40,561 nucleotides of DNA from Clostridia bacterium (lineage in GTDB: Bacteria; Bacillota; Clostridia; Oscillospirales; Acutalibacteraceae): positions 1 to 40,561 of the forward strand of contig JAGBAK010000124.1 in assembly GCA_017938985.1 (NCBI GenBank). Direction: 5' to 3'. The notes under the pieces were generated by a model. The model saw only the letters and a list, made by a program, of their open reading frames with translations, was not told the origin of the DNA and did not search any database. A program made the position numbers and the translations under genes. This document shows, one piece after another, positions 16,964 through 23,902 of the stretch (within the stretch, counting starts at the first letter, position 1; each line of letters begins with the position of its first letter).

Positions 16964-17054
16964 GACGGAACAGGGGTGTTTTTTCTGCATAAAACAAAAA
17001 AATTCCGACAAAAAACGGCAATAAAAAAATTTTGAAAAAAATTTAAAAAATGTG

Positions 17055-17083
17055 TTGACAAATCGGAAATCATATAATATAAT
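17055..17083 (+). promoter_or_regulatory. Promoter of the tRNA-Met/tRNA-Glu operon
   Basis: TTGACA (17055-17060), a 17-base spacer and TATAAT (17078-17083), about 30 bases before the first tRNA. The match to consensus is perfect, as expected for stable RNA genes. Confidence 0.85.
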
Positions 17084-17113
17084 AAACAGGCGCTTTAGAG
17101 AGCGCAACGATAT

Positions 17114-17189
17114 GGCGGCATAGCTCAGTGGCTAGAGCAACCGGTTCATACCCGGTAGGTCGTGGGTTCAAATCCAACTGCCGCTACCA
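17114..17189 (+). tRNA. tRNA-Met (CAT), elongator type
   Basis: A 76-nt cloverleaf with encoded CCA. The acceptor GGCGGCA pairs with TGCCGCT (one G-T), the anticodon stem is ACCGG/CCGGT and anticodon CAT is at 17147-17149. The T-arm has GGTTCAAATCC. The anticodon stem lacks the three G-C pairs, and position 1-72 the mismatch, of initiator tRNA, so it is an elongator. A tRNA-Ile2 (lysidine-modified CAT) cannot be fully excluded without covariance scoring. Confidence 0.9.
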
Positions 17190-17196
17190 TATAATT

Positions 17197-17271
17197 GGCC
17201 CGGTGGTCAAGCGGTTAAGACACCGCCCTTTCACGGCGGTAACACGGGTTCGAGTCCCGTCCGGGTCACCA
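17197..17271 (+). tRNA. tRNA-Glu (TTC)
   Basis: A 75-nt cloverleaf with encoded CCA. The acceptor GGCCCGG pairs with CCGGGTC, the anticodon stem is CCGCC/GGCGG and anticodon TTC is at 17230-17232. The T-arm has GGTTCGAGTCC. It lies 7 bases after tRNA-Met, so the two share one transcript. Confidence 0.94.
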
Positions 17272-17280
17272 CGAAAAAGA

Positions 17281-17310
17281 AAGACAAGTCGAAAGACTTG
17301 TCTTTTCTTT
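17281..17310 (+). terminator. Terminator of the tRNA operon
   Basis: A perfect 10-bp stem (AAGACAAGTC/GACTTGTCTT) with a GAAA tetraloop, followed by TTCTTTTTC. Confidence 0.9.
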
Positions 17311-17315
17311 TTCAA

Positions 17316-17483
17316 CGAAATAAATCCCTTTGGGATTTGTGAAATGCACTTTGTGCGTGAAATATTGCTTCGCAATGTGAAATACCTGCGGGTGTGGGGG
17401 ATTTATTTTATTTCACTTGATGCGTAAGCGTCAAATTTCACAATGACAGTATGTCATTATTTCACATCTGAAGGATATTTCAC
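17316..17483. repeat. Comb of seven small hairpins separated by GTGAAAT (left half) and ATTTCAC (right half)
   Basis: Left half: hairpins AAATCCC-ttt-GGGATTT (17322-17338), GCAC-ttt-GTGC (17346-17356), ATTGC-ttc-GCAAT (17364-17376) and ACC-tgcg-GGT (17384-17393), joined by GTGAAAT at 17339, 17357 and 17377. Right half: TTGATGC-gtaa-GCGTCAA (17417-17434), AATGACA-gta-TGTCATT (17442-17458) and ATCT-gaa-GGAT (17466-17476), joined by ATTTCAC at 17410, 17435, 17459 and 17477. The two linkers are reverse complements, so the halves could also pair with each other. AAATAAATCCC (17318-17328) is inverted at 17398-17408. Hairpin stems differ in sequence while loops are mostly three to four bases. The array ends just before the promoter of the next gene. 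Confidence 0.85.
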
Positions 17484-17512
17484 TTTAACTGTTACAACGC
17501 TTATGGTATAAT
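17484..17512 (+). promoter_or_regulatory. Promoter of the four-helix-bundle gene
   Basis: TATAAT (17507-17512) has the weak -35 TTTAAC (17484-17489) 17 bases upstream. Transcription would begin near 17519, so the hairpin comb lies upstream of the transcript and the ATG at 17516 cannot be used. Confidence 0.55.
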
Positions 17513-17536
17513 TATATGAAGAAAGGCGGTGCTTAT

Positions 17537-17887
17537 ATGGCAGAGTCCAAACTTCGAGAGCTTTCGACCGATTTCGCTGTTAAAATCATAAAACTCTGTG
17601 AAACAATCAGGGGGCATTATTCTCTTGTTAATCAGCTGGAGCGTTCTGCCACTTCTATTGGCGCAAATATCCGAGAAGCGAATTATGCTCACGGAAAATC
17701 TGATTTTATCGCAAAGTTGCAGATTTCTTTGAAGGAATGCTATGAAACGGAGTATTGGTTGGAGCTGTTTGTAAAGTCCGATATAGTGAGTAGAGATATC
17801 GCTGCCGATTTGTATAATCAATGCGGCACAATCCGCCGTATGCTCATCGCCTCCATCAACACCGCCAAACAGAACAATGAAAAGTAA
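17537..17887 (+). CDS. Four-helix-bundle protein (23S rRNA-intervening-sequence / S23 family)
   Basis: 116 residues, entirely helical, with the family signature LVNQLERSATSIGANIREANYAHGKSDFIAKLQISLKECYETEYWLEL. Proteins of this type (PF05635) were first noticed as reading frames inside 23S rRNA intervening sequences; relatives (Avd) serve as accessory proteins of diversity-generating retroelements. Their nucleic-acid role elsewhere is unclear. Here it is a stand-alone gene behind the hairpin comb, next to a tRNA operon, with no reverse transcriptase or rRNA in view. The ATG at 17537 is preferred: AAAGG lies 10 bases upstream and the earlier ATG precedes the probable transcription start. Confidence 0.85.
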   Translation: MAESKLRELSTDFAVKIIKLCETIRGHYSLVNQLERSATSIGANIREANYAHGKSDFIAKLQISLKECYETEYWLELFVKSDIVSRDIAADLYNQCGTIRRMLIASINTAKQNNEK

Positions 17888-17993
17888 AAACCTGAACTAA
17901 AAACGGACAGACACGGAATTTTTAATGAAATTTGCCTGCGGCAGATGATGCCGTTGACGCTGATGACGTGTTTTGTGCATAAAGATAATCAAC

Positions 17994-18019
17994 GTAGGGG
18001 ACGGACTCTGCGCCGTCCC
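17994..18019. repeat. REP-like palindrome
   Basis: GTAGGG precedes the stem GGGACGG/CCGTCCC. Degenerate relatives flank it (about 17903-17917 and 18038-18060). The rest of the gap 17888-18112 shows no gene. Confidence 0.75.
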
Positions 18020-18112
18020 GAAAACGTATATAAACTGAGGTCTGACCCTGCACTGTCGGATAAACAATCAAGTGTTGCCTTCAGACTGTAAAACCGATTA
18101 AATTTAAAACCA

Positions 18113-18144
18113 AAGACCCCAAAGGTTTTACCCTTTGAGGTCTT
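18113..18144 (-). terminator. Terminator of thrS
   Basis: The stem AAGACC..AAAGG pairs with CCTTT..GGTCTT. On the minus strand it is followed by TTTTGGTTTTAAATTT. It lies 7 bases after the thrS stop and may act in both directions. Confidence 0.75.
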
Positions 18145-18150
18145 ACTTTT

Positions 18151-20097
18151 TTACCAGATAACTTTTGTTGCGATGTCTGCAAGTGCGCTCTGTGCGAATT
18201 CGTCAACGCTCTTTGCGCCGATGTCGCCTTCGCCTCTCTTGCGGATTGAAACTGCGCCGTCCTCGATTTCCTTGTCGCCGACAAGCAGCATATAGGGAAT
18301 CTTTTCGAGCTGAGCTTCACGGATTTTATAGCCGATTTTTTCGCTTCTGTCGTCAACGGAAACTCGCATACCCATAGCTTCAAGCTTTGCGGCAACTTCC
18401 TTTGCATAAGCGTGATGTCTGTCGGCAATGGGAAGAAGTCTTACCTGCTCGGGTGAAAGCCAGAGAGGCAGTGCGCCCGCAAAGGTTTCAAGCAGATATG
18501 CAAGAGTTCTTTCGTAGCAGCCGAGGCTTGTTCTGTGGATGATATAGGGAAGCTTCTTCTGACCGTCCGTATCAACGTAATACATACCGAACTTTTCTGC
18601 AAGAAGCATATCAATCTGGATTGTAACGATTGTATCCTCTTTGCCGAAAACGTTCTTGAACTGAATGTCAAGCTTCGGACCGTAGAATGCTGCTTCGTCA
18701 ATGCCGATTGTGTAATCAACGCCGAGGTTATCAAGGATTTTACCCATTGTTTCCTGAGCGGCGTTCCACTGCTCGGCTGTGCCTTCATATTTCTTTGTGT
18801 TTGCGGGATCCCACTGTGAGAAGCGGAACGTGCACTTGTCAAGCATACCGACTGTGCTCAGGAAATATTTGCAAAGGTTAAGGCAGCCCTTAAATTCTTC
18901 TTCAAGCTGGTCGGGTCTGAGAACAAGGTGACCCTCTGAAATTGTGAACTGGCGGACACGGATAAGACCGTGCATTTCGCCCGAATCCTCGTTGCGGAAA
19001 AGTGTTGAAGTTTCGCCCAGACGCATGGGAAGGTCACGGTAGCTTCTTGCGCTGTTGAGATAAACCTGATACTGGAAAGGACAGGTCATCGGACGCATTG
19101 CAAGGCATTCTTTTTCTTCGTCGTTGGGGTCGCCGATAACGAACATACCGTCAAGGTAGTGGTCCCAGTGACCTGAAATTCTGTAAAGGTCTCTCTTGGC
19201 CATAAGAGGAGTTTTTGTGAGAAGATAGCCGTTTGCCTGTTCAACGTCCTCAACCCAGCGCTGAAGAAGCTGAATGACTCTTGCACCCTTGGGCATAAGA
19301 ATGGGCAGACCCTGACCGATTGAATCAACGGTTGTGAAATAGCCGAGCTCTCTGCCGATTTTGTTGTGGTCACGCTTCTTTGCTTCTTCGATAGCTTCAA
19401 GATGAGCTTCAAGGTCCTCTTTCTTTGTAAAAGCCGTGCCGTAAACTCTCTGAAGCATCTTGTTGTTTGAGTCGCCTCTCCAGTAAGCGCCCGTGCAGGA
19501 GGTCAGCTTGAAAGCCTTGACTCTGCTTGTGTCGGGAATATGGGGACCTGCGCAAAGCTCGTCAAACTCGCCCTGCTTATAGAATGAAATCTTTTCGCCC
19601 TTGTCGGAATGCTCTTTGATAAGTTCAACCTTGAAAGGCTCGCCCTTTTCTTCCATCATCTTGATGGCATCCTCGGGGTCAAGCTCATATTTTTCAAGGG
19701 GCAGACCCTCTTTGACGATTTTCTTCATCTCTGCCTCGATTTTTTCAAGAACTTCAGGAGTGAAGGGTACGTCAACGTCAAAATCATAATAGAAGCCGTT
19801 TTCGATTGCGGGGCCGATAGCAAGCTTTGCAGAAGGATAGAGTCTTTTAACGGCCTGTGCAAGAATGTGGGAAGCGGTGTGACGGAAAGCATATTTGCCG
19901 TCAGCATCGTCGAATGTAACGATTTCAAGTTCGCAGTCCTCGTTGAGAGCTGTTCTCAGGTCGGCAACCTTGCCGTTGATGCGGCAAGCGCAGGCAGCCT
20001 TGTAAAGACCCATGCCGAGTTCCTTTGTGATTTCCATTGCGGTTGTGCCGTTTGCATATTCCTTAACGACGCCGCCTTTGAGTGTTACTTTTATCAT
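18151..20097 (-). CDS. thrS: Threonine--tRNA ligase
   Basis: 648 residues, full length. Order: TGS domain (1-62), the editing/SAD-type domain with HTASH (His73, His77) and the downstream Cys-Ala-Gly-Pro-His motif, the class II catalytic core with Zn ligands in MTCPFQY (Cys), TISEGHLV (His) and IIHRTSLGCYER (His), and the C-terminal anticodon-binding domain. It charges tRNA-Thr and hydrolyses mischarged Ser-tRNA-Thr. The ATG has AAAGGA 10 bases upstream. The gene is preceded by a T-box leader, so it is expected to be induced by uncharged tRNA-Thr. It stands alone between terminators. Confidence 0.97.
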   Translation of the reverse strand: MIKVTLKGGVVKEYANGTTAMEITKELGMGLYKAACACRINGKVADLRTALNEDCELEIVTFDDADGKYAFRHTASHILAQAVKRLYPSAKLAIGPAIENGFYYDFDVDVPFTPEVLEKIEAEMKKIVKEGLPLEKYELDPEDAIKMMEEKGEPFKVELIKEHSDKGEKISFYKQGEFDELCAGPHIPDTSRVKAFKLTSCTGAYWRGDSNNKMLQRVYGTAFTKKEDLEAHLEAIEEAKKRDHNKIGRELGYFTTVDSIGQGLPILMPKGARVIQLLQRWVEDVEQANGYLLTKTPLMAKRDLYRISGHWDHYLDGMFVIGDPNDEEKECLAMRPMTCPFQYQVYLNSARSYRDLPMRLGETSTLFRNEDSGEMHGLIRVRQFTISEGHLVLRPDQLEEEFKGCLNLCKYFLSTVGMLDKCTFRFSQWDPANTKKYEGTAEQWNAAQETMGKILDNLGVDYTIGIDEAAFYGPKLDIQFKNVFGKEDTIVTIQIDMLLAEKFGMYYVDTDGQKKLPYIIHRTSLGCYERTLAYLLETFAGALPLWLSPEQVRLLPIADRHHAYAKEVAAKLEAMGMRVSVDDRSEKIGYKIREAQLEKIPYMLLVGDKEIEDGAVSIRKRGEGDIGAKSVDEFAQSALADIATKVIW

Positions 20098-20162
20098 ACT
20101 TAATCAGTCCTTTCTGAATATTTACAAAATTGTTGTTGAAATTCGGTTTTTGCTGAGTCTGC

Positions 20163-20188
20163 GGGGCGTCGGGGTCGCCGCCCCCTAC
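20163..20188. repeat. REP-like element between the T-box terminator and thrS
   Basis: A GC-rich imperfect palindrome (GGGGCG...CGCCCCC) ends in CTAC, like the dispersed elements. It sits in the thrS mRNA downstream of the T-box decision point and 66 bases upstream of the start codon. Confidence 0.65.
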
Positions 20189-20193
20189 AGAAC

Positions 20194-20440
20194 AAATAAA
20201 AAAGCTTCACCCTGCAAAAAACAGGATGAAGCATAATAAGCTCCACGGTTCCACCCGTAATTCCGAAGAAAAAACTCGGCTCTCAACAGCCTTAACGCAG
20301 CTGATACGGCGCGCATTGGTTTGCGGCTCTCGGCAGGCGGTAACTGAATGCGGAGTTTTGCCGCCTTCACAGCCAAGGGGCGGCTCTCTGAAAAAACGCC
20401 GTTGCAAACAGCCTTCTGCTTCAACGATTTATTATTGTTA
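20194..20440 (-). promoter_or_regulatory. T-box riboswitch of thrS (specifier probably ACC)
   Basis: On the minus strand, the T-box core TGGAACCGTGG (20253-20243) is preceded by GGG and followed by a terminator, GCTTCATCCTG/CAGGGTGAAGC plus a T run (20232-20194). Upstream, a Stem I with AGAGAG and the distal stem GCCGCC/GGCGGC is present; on its 3' side an ACC triplet (20341-20339) is the likely threonine specifier. When tRNA-Thr is uncharged it should pair with the T-box sequence and favour read-through. The specifier position is inferred by eye. Confidence 0.85.
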
Positions 20441-20446
20441 TAATTC

Positions 20447-20475
20447 ATATTATCACCGTCATTTGACAAAGTCAA
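20447..20475 (-). promoter_or_regulatory. Promoter of the thrS T-box leader
   Basis: On the minus strand, TTGACT (20475-20470), a 17-base spacer and TAATAT (20452-20447). Confidence 0.7.
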
Positions 20476-20506
20476 TAGAAATTTAATAAAAAACAGATAA
20501 AAAAAC

Positions 20507-20535
20507 TTGACAATATGATGTTAAAAGTATACTAT
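20507..20535 (+). promoter_or_regulatory. Promoter of rny
   Basis: TTGACA (20507-20512), a 17-base spacer and TACTAT (20530-20535), divergent from the thrS promoter. It gives a 5' leader of about 155 bases before the rny start. Confidence 0.7.
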
Positions 20536-20559
20536 TAATACAATGGTGTTATTTTGTGC

Positions 20560-20670
20560 CAAGAGGAGCTTTTTTGAGCTCCGAAACACCATTTATTGAG
20601 TTTAACCGATAGTTTTTATCGTTCTGCGGCAAGTGCCGCAACCCAATTTTATGCAGCCTGCGAATGCTGC
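20560..20670 (+). promoter_or_regulatory. Hairpin-rich 5' leader of rny
   Basis: Four hairpins follow each other: GGAGCT/AGCTCC (about 20563-20582), CGATA/TATCG (about 20607-20621), the perfect TGCGGCA-ag-TGCCGCA (20625-20640) and GCAGC/GCTGC (20653-20670). None has a T run. It is not a leader that I recognise. Confidence 0.5.
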
Positions 20671-20696
20671 AAATAAACTGAAAAGGAGGAATTCGC

Positions 20697-22253
20697 ATAG
20701 ACAACACAGCTATAACTATTCTTATTGCCGCTGTAGCTTTTGCAATCGGAGCAGTTGTGTTCTTTATACTCGGCGGTTTACATAGGAAGAAGGTTGCTGA
20801 AGCCGCAATCGGCTCCGCTGAACAGGAAGCAAACAAAATTGTCAGCGACGCCATTGCAACGGCAGAAGCAAAAAAGAAGGAAGCTATTCTCGAAGCTAAG
20901 GACGAAATCCATAAGCAGAGATCAGAAACAGAAAAAGAACTGCGTGAAAGACGCAACGAAGTGCAGCGTATGGAACGCCGCATAACCCAGAAAGAAGAAA
21001 CTCTTGACAAAAAGAGCGATAACCTCGAAAAGAAAGAAGAGGTTCTCAACGGCAAAATCAAGGCTGCGGAAGAACGCCTTGAAGAAGTTGAAAGCATCAA
21101 AAAGAGCCAGTTCGATATGCTTGAAAGAATTTCAGGCTTCACAAAGGAACAGGCAAAAGAGTATATCCTCAAATCTCTTGATGAAGATCTTGACCACGAA
21201 AAGGCAATCAGGATTCAGGAGTATGAACAGAAAACAAAGGATGATTGCGACCAGCTCGCAAGAGAAATCATCACAACGGCAATTCAGCGCTGCGCCGCTG
21301 ACCACGCTGCCGAAGCAACGGTTTCCGTTGTTGCTCTGCCCAATGACGAAATGAAGGGCAGAATTATCGGCAGAGAGGGCAGAAACGTAAGAACTCTTGA
21401 AATGATAACAGGCGTTGACCTTATCATTGACGATACTCCCGAAGCAATTACCGTTTCAAGCTTTGATCCCGTTCGCAGAGAAATTGCAAGGCTCACGCTT
21501 GAAAAGCTTATTGCCGACGGCAGAATTCATCCCACCAGAATCGAAGAGATGTATGAAAAGGCAAAGCGTGAGGTTGAGCAGACCATCAAGCAGACCGGTG
21601 AACACGCTCTTATCGATGCAGGTGTCAACAGTGTTCATCCCGAAATCGTTAAGCTTATCGGTAAGCTTCGTTACAGAACAAGCTACGGTCAGAACGTACT
21701 TAACCATTCTCTTGAAGTATCCTACATTGCAGGTCTTATGGCTTCGGAACTTGGCACCGACGTTAAGATGGCAAAAAGAGCAGGCTTGCTTCACGATATC
21801 GGTAAGGCTCTTGACCACGAAATGGAAGGCTCACACGTTGATCTCGGCGTTGAATTTGCAAAGAGATATAAAGAAAACGAAAACGTTCTTCACGCAATCA
21901 AGGCTCACCACGGTGAGGTTGAAGCAAAAACTCTTGTTGCCTGCCTTGTTCAGGCTGCCGACGCTATTTCGGCTGCAAGACCCGGCGCAAGACGTGAAGA
22001 TGTTCAGAATTATATCAAGCGCCTTGAAAAGCTTGAAGAAATCGCAACCTCGTTCGAGGGTGTTGAGCGTTCGTTTGCAATTCAGGCAGGCCGCGAAGTC
22101 CGCATTATGGTCAAGCCCGAAATTGTTAATGATGACAAGATGGTTCTTCTTGCCCGTGATGTTGCAAAGAAGATTGAAGAAAGCATGGAATATCCCGGTC
22201 AGATTAAAGTTCATCTTATCAGAGAAAGCAGATCCATCGATTTCGCAAAATAA
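20697..22253 (+). CDS. rny: Ribonuclease Y, with apparent ATA start codon
   Basis: This membrane-anchored endoribonuclease initiates mRNA decay in Gram-positive bacteria. From the ATA at 20697 the protein has 518 residues (B. subtilis RNase Y has 520). It has an N-terminal membrane helix (about 5-27), a long charged coiled coil (about 30-190), a KH domain ([12 protein letters not shown] from 221) and an HD domain with His366-Asp367 in LLHDIGK. No ATG, GTG or TTG lies in frame between the stop at 20679 and the membrane helix; the first GTG, at 20757, would cut that helix and lacks a Shine-Dalgarno. AAGGAGG (20683-20689) is exactly 7 bases before the ATA. ymdB follows, as in many Firmicutes. 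Confidence 0.95.
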   Translation: MDNTAITILIAAVAFAIGAVVFFILGGLHRKKVAEAAIGSAEQEANKIVSDAIATAEAKKKEAILEAKDEIHKQRSETEKELRERRNEVQRMERRITQKEETLDKKSDNLEKKEEVLNGKIKAAEERLEEVESIKKSQFDMLERISGFTKEQAKEYILKSLDEDLDHEKAIRIQEYEQKTKDDCDQLAREIITTAIQRCAADHAAEATVSVVALPNDEMKGRIIGREGRNVRTLEMITGVDLIIDDTPEAITVSSFDPVRREIARLTLEKLIADGRIHPTRIEEMYEKAKREVEQTIKQTGEHALIDAGVNSVHPEIVKLIGKLRYRTSYGQNVLNHSLEVSYIAGLMASELGTDVKMAKRAGLLHDIGKALDHEMEGSHVDLGVEFAKRYKENENVLHAIKAHHGEVEAKTLVACLVQAADAISAARPGARREDVQNYIKRLEKLEEIATSFEGVERSFAIQAGREVRIMVKPEIVNDDKMVLLARDVAKKIEESMEYPGQIKVHLIRESRSIDFAK

Positions 22254-22260
22254 TTATTCC

Positions 22261-22294
22261 AAGGGGCTGCTGTTGCAGTCCCTTGCTTGCTTTT
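22261..22294 (+). terminator. Terminator after rny
   Basis: AAGGGGCTGC and GCAGTCCCTT form a stem, followed by GCTTGCTTTT. It is nearly identical to the argD terminator. Confidence 0.75.
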
Positions 22295-22324
22295 AAATAA
22301 GTTTTTATCACTTAAGGAGTTATA

Positions 22325-23095
22325 ATGAATATTCTTGTTATCGGTGACGTTGTTTCGTCAAAAGGCTGTGAATTTCTGCGCAGTGCTCTGCCTTCGTTCA
22401 AAAAGGTCAAGGGCATAGACCTTTGTATCGCAAACGGTGAAAATTCGGCAGTCGGCAACGGTATAACTCCTTTTTCGGCGCAATATCTTTTTGACAGCGG
22501 CGTTGATTTTTTAACAACGGGCAATCACGTTTACCGCCGCCGTGAGATGTACGATTTGCTCGATGAGAGCGATTGCATCATCAGACCTGCAAATTTCAAC
22601 AAAAACAACCCCGGCAAAGGCTGGGCGGTTATTGATATGGGTTTTGCCAAGGTCGGCGTTATCAACCTTATGGGCAACGTTTATATGGACAGGTGCGACA
22701 GTCCGTTTGCCGTTGTTGATGAAATTCTGCCCAAGCTTTCGGACTGCAGAATCATTCTTGTTGATTTTCACGCAGAGGCAACGGCAGAGAAAAAAGCGCT
22801 CGGCTATTATCTTGACGGCAGAGTGAGCGCCGTTTTCGGCACGCATACCCACGTTATGACCGCCGACGCACATATAATGCCCAAGGGTACGGCTTATATT
22901 ACCGATATCGGTATGACGGGACCCAAGTTTTCCGTTCTCGGCGTCAAGCCCGAAATTTCAATCGAATGGCTCAGAACAAGTATGCCTGCAAGGTTTGACA
23001 CCGCAGAGGGCGAATGTATGATGAACGGTTGTATTTTTGAAATAGAAAACAAAACAGGCAAGGTGCTTGGCATTGAGCCTGTTACGATAGAATAA
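22325..23095 (+). CDS. ymdB: YmdB-family metallophosphoesterase
   Basis: 256 residues. Metal-binding blocks are GDVVSSKG (7-14, Asp8), ANGENS, TTGNHVY, VDFHAEATAEK and GTHTHV. The family (TIGR00282) includes B. subtilis YmdB, a 2',3'-cyclic nucleotide phosphodiesterase that affects biofilm and nanotube formation, encoded next to rny there as well. Start: AAGGAG 8 bases before the ATG. The conserved neighbourhood suggests a link to RNA turnover. Confidence 0.92.
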   Translation: MNILVIGDVVSSKGCEFLRSALPSFKKVKGIDLCIANGENSAVGNGITPFSAQYLFDSGVDFLTTGNHVYRRREMYDLLDESDCIIRPANFNKNNPGKGWAVIDMGFAKVGVINLMGNVYMDRCDSPFAVVDEILPKLSDCRIILVDFHAEATAEKKALGYYLDGRVSAVFGTHTHVMTADAHIMPKGTAYITDIGMTGPKFSVLGVKPEISIEWLRTSMPARFDTAEGECMMNGCIFEIENKTGKVLGIEPVTIE

Positions 23096-23104
23096 GGTGG
23101 AAAT

Positions 23105-23815
23105 ATGCAAAAACTTTTAAGCTATATGCGTTCCGCCTGCCAGCAATACGATATGATAAAAGACGGCGACAGAATTGCCGTCGGTGTTTCGGGCGGCAAG
23201 GATTCGATGGCGCTTCTTGCGGCGATGGCGAATCTGCGCATTTTTTACCCTGCAAAATTCGAGCTTGTTGCAATCACGCTTGACCCCCGTTTCGGCGGCG
23301 AGGATGCCGATTATTCCGAAATTGAGGAGCTTTGCAAAAGGCTTGACGTTGAATATATTATAAAACGGACACAGCTTGCGGAGGTTATTTTTGATATCAG
23401 AAAAGAATCAAATCCCTGCAGCCTTTGCGCCAGAATGCGCAGGGGAGCGCTTCACGATGCAGCAAAAGCGGCAGGCTGCAACAAAATTGCTCTCGGGCAT
23501 CATCTTGACGACGTTGCCGAAACGTTTATAATGAACCTGTTCAACGGCGGCACGCTTGATTGCTTTATGCCCGTAACCTATCTTTCAAGAAAAGATATTT
23601 ATATGATAAGACCGATGATATTTGCAAGAGAGAGCGACTGCGCAAGGGTTGCCAGAAAAGAAAACCTGCCCGTAGTCAAAAGCAAATGCCCTGCCGACGG
23701 CACAACCGAAAGGCAGGAGGTCAAAGAATTTTTGAGTTCACTCGAAAAAAAATACGGCAATGTCCGCGAAAAAATCCTCGGCGCAATGCAAAGGAAAGAA
23801 ATAAACGGGTATTGA
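23105..23815 (+). CDS. TtcA-like tRNA thiolation enzyme (PP-loop ATPase)
   Basis: 236 residues. The ATP-pyrophosphatase P-loop VSGGKDS is at 28-34. PCSLCARMRR gives Cys105 and Cys108, and KSKCPADG gives Cys195; this three-Cys pattern matches the [4Fe-4S] site of TtcA, which makes 2-thiocytidine at tRNA position 32. GHHLDDVAETFIMN is also typical. The protein is shorter than E. coli TtcA (about 310), so a related thiolase is possible. The start follows AAGGTGG and lies 9 bases after ymdB, implying co-transcription. Confidence 0.83.
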   Translation: MQKLLSYMRSACQQYDMIKDGDRIAVGVSGGKDSMALLAAMANLRIFYPAKFELVAITLDPRFGGEDADYSEIEELCKRLDVEYIIKRTQLAEVIFDIRKESNPCSLCARMRRGALHDAAKAAGCNKIALGHHLDDVAETFIMNLFNGGTLDCFMPVTYLSRKDIYMIRPMIFARESDCARVARKENLPVVKSKCPADGTTERQEVKEFLSSLEKKYGNVREKILGAMQRKEINGY

Positions 23816-23832
23816 TAGTAAAAAAGTGAGTC

Positions 23833-23877
23833 TGTAGGGCAGGATGCCCTCATCCCGCCGTCATCGCATTGCGATGA
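23833..23877 (+). repeat. Composite REP-like element upstream of the RAYT gene
   Basis: GTAGGGC with the stem GGATG-ccct-CATCC and GCCG (23833-23860) is followed directly by a second hairpin, TCATCGC-att-GCGATGA (23861-23877). The same two-hairpin unit occurs in reverse inside the RAYT gene at 24179-24222. A GTGAAAT heptamer follows at 23880-23886. Confidence 0.8.
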
Positions 23878-23902
23878 AAGTGAAATCGAGCAGAGGATAT
23901 TT

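Noticed and set aside
17114-17189. tRNA with CAT anticodon as initiator tRNA-fMet
   Set aside because: The anticodon stem ACCGG/CCGGT lacks the three consecutive G-C pairs, and the 1-72 position lacks the mismatch of initiators.
17316-17483. The repeat array as a CRISPR
   Set aside because: The repeated unit is only 7 bp, the 'spacers' (10-18 bp) are themselves palindromes, orientation flips half-way, and no cas gene is present.
17516-17536. Upstream ATG for the four-helix-bundle protein
   Set aside because: It lies only 3 bases after the -10 box, at or before the expected transcription start, and has no Shine-Dalgarno.
20185-20486. Frames on both strands in the thrS leader
   Set aside because: They run through the T-box structure and terminator; no protein features are visible.
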